From: Fusobacteriaceae bacterium
GTDB lineage: Bacteria; Fusobacteriota; Fusobacteriia; Fusobacteriales; Fusobacteriaceae
DNA: 12,854 nt
Assembly: GCA_016938425.1 (NCBI GenBank)
Contig: JAFGUR010000054.1
Location: 1-12,854 of the forward strand
Direction of reading: 5' to 3'
Shown here: in pieces, positions 12,449-12,854 of the stretch
How positions within the stretch are numbered: position 1 is the first letter of the stretch
Layout: each line of letters begins with the position of its first letter
Made by a program: the position numbers and the translations under genes
The notes under the pieces: generated by a model
Told to the model about the DNA's origin: nothing
Databases searched by the model: none
Seen by the model: the letters and a program-made list of their open reading frames with translations, nothing else

Positions 12449-12854
12449 TTATTTAATTATTTTTTCAAGTTCATTAAATCCCATATTATCTCTGATAACT
12501 TCATTAACCTTATCAATGCTTTTGATTGAGTTTAAACAAAAACTTTCAATAGAATCTTCTGTGACCAATTCTGAGTTAGAAGAAGCCGCCAAAGCTATTG
12601 AATTTCCAATGGATAAATCGGAAAAAAGAGTGTTAATTTCCTTTTTTGTATTTTTGTCCAAATAGAAGCTATACTGGTTAAAAAGGTCAGAAAATTCAGA
12701 AAATTTATGTAATGGCGAAAAAGTAGTGTGGTCTTTACATTCTTTAAATTCACCACCATAAATGAAACTATCATAGTATTTTCTTAATCTGTTTAGACCT
12801 TCATAAACTTTTTGATAAGCATTATTTCTTGATGATAAAAGACTAAGTAATATA
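12449..12854 (-). CDS. Partial protein of unknown function, C-terminal 134 residues (runs off the right edge)
   Basis: The minus-strand frame stays open from the stop at 12449 to the window edge, so the N-terminus lies outside. The visible part begins LLSLLSSRNNAYQKVYEGL, is helical, contains FSPLHKFSEFSDLFNQYSFYLDK, and ends NELEKIIK. I recognise no family. A TTG at 12659-12661 could be read as a start but is internal leucine codon use: the frame continues 64 codons further upstream without a stop. It converges on the four-gene operon and shares its terminator. Confidence 0.7.
   Translation of the reverse strand, partial: ILLSLLSSRNNAYQKVYEGLNRLRKYYDSFIYGGEFKECKDHTTFSPLHKFSEFSDLFNQYSFYLDKNTKKEINTLFSDLSIGNSIALAASSNSELVTEDSIESFCLNSIKSIDKVNEVIRDNMGFNELEKIIK

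Noticed and set aside
12402..12665. Plus-strand frame of 87 codons beginning inside the 11900 gene
   Set aside because: It runs through the strong terminator at 12425-12446 and is antisense to the longer minus-strand frame that continues to the edge.
1..12854. CRISPR array, tRNA or rRNA genes
   Set aside because: I saw no regularly spaced repeats and no tRNA cloverleaf or rRNA-like GC-rich stretch.

Overview
The window is very AT-rich, low-GC bacterial DNA. Arginine codons are mostly AGA/AGG, TAA is the usual stop, and nearly every gene has an AGGAGG-type ribosome binding site. This fits Fusobacteriota or a very low-GC Firmicute. I cannot choose between them from one window, and no rRNA or tRNA gene is present to help.

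Layout. Positions 1-4517 look like ordinary chromosome. On the minus strand, a ROK-family repressor leads into the first 52 codons of a glycoside hydrolase family 4 phospho-glycosidase. Next comes a minus-strand YgjP-like zinc peptidase. On the plus strand follow a 65-residue unknown with a Nudix hydrolase (probably one operon, closed by a strong terminator) and then the peptidase TldD.

Positions 4518-12854 look like an accessory region. In order they hold: a small ribbon-helix-helix protein; a solitary PD-(D/E)xK nuclease of the HsdR N-terminal type; a phage Rha-family regulator with a small overlapping ORF; a cytosolic trypsin-like protease (minus); a single-pass membrane protein; a bacterial PH-domain protein (minus); and a plus-strand four-gene operon (9150-12415). 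The last feature is a minus-strand gene running off the right edge. No integrase, transposase, att site or CRISPR array is visible. The gene mix resembles a defence or prophage-remnant island.

The most interesting unit is the four-gene operon. It encodes a conserved unknown with a glycine-rich hydrophobic segment, an HNH nuclease, a zinc-finger RES-domain protein (a family known to destroy NAD+) and a small membrane-anchored protein. It has one good promoter (9090-9118), no visible internal terminator and one strong terminator (12425-12446). It is a plausible anti-phage or other conflict system, though this is inferred from domains and layout. Its promoter is nearly duplicated about 1.2 kb upstream in front of the single-pass membrane protein (7957-8568), which suggests co-regulation.

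Non-coding structure is unusually rich around the nuclease and rha genes. There is an inverted repeat over the nuclease -35 box and anti-Shine-Dalgarno segments upstream of both genes. The rha gene also has a long structured leader with mutually exclusive hairpins, a direct repeat around its -10 box, and two long palindromes inside its coding sequence. Several reading-frame starts were moved to downstream ATGs because the ribosome binding sites only fit those positions.
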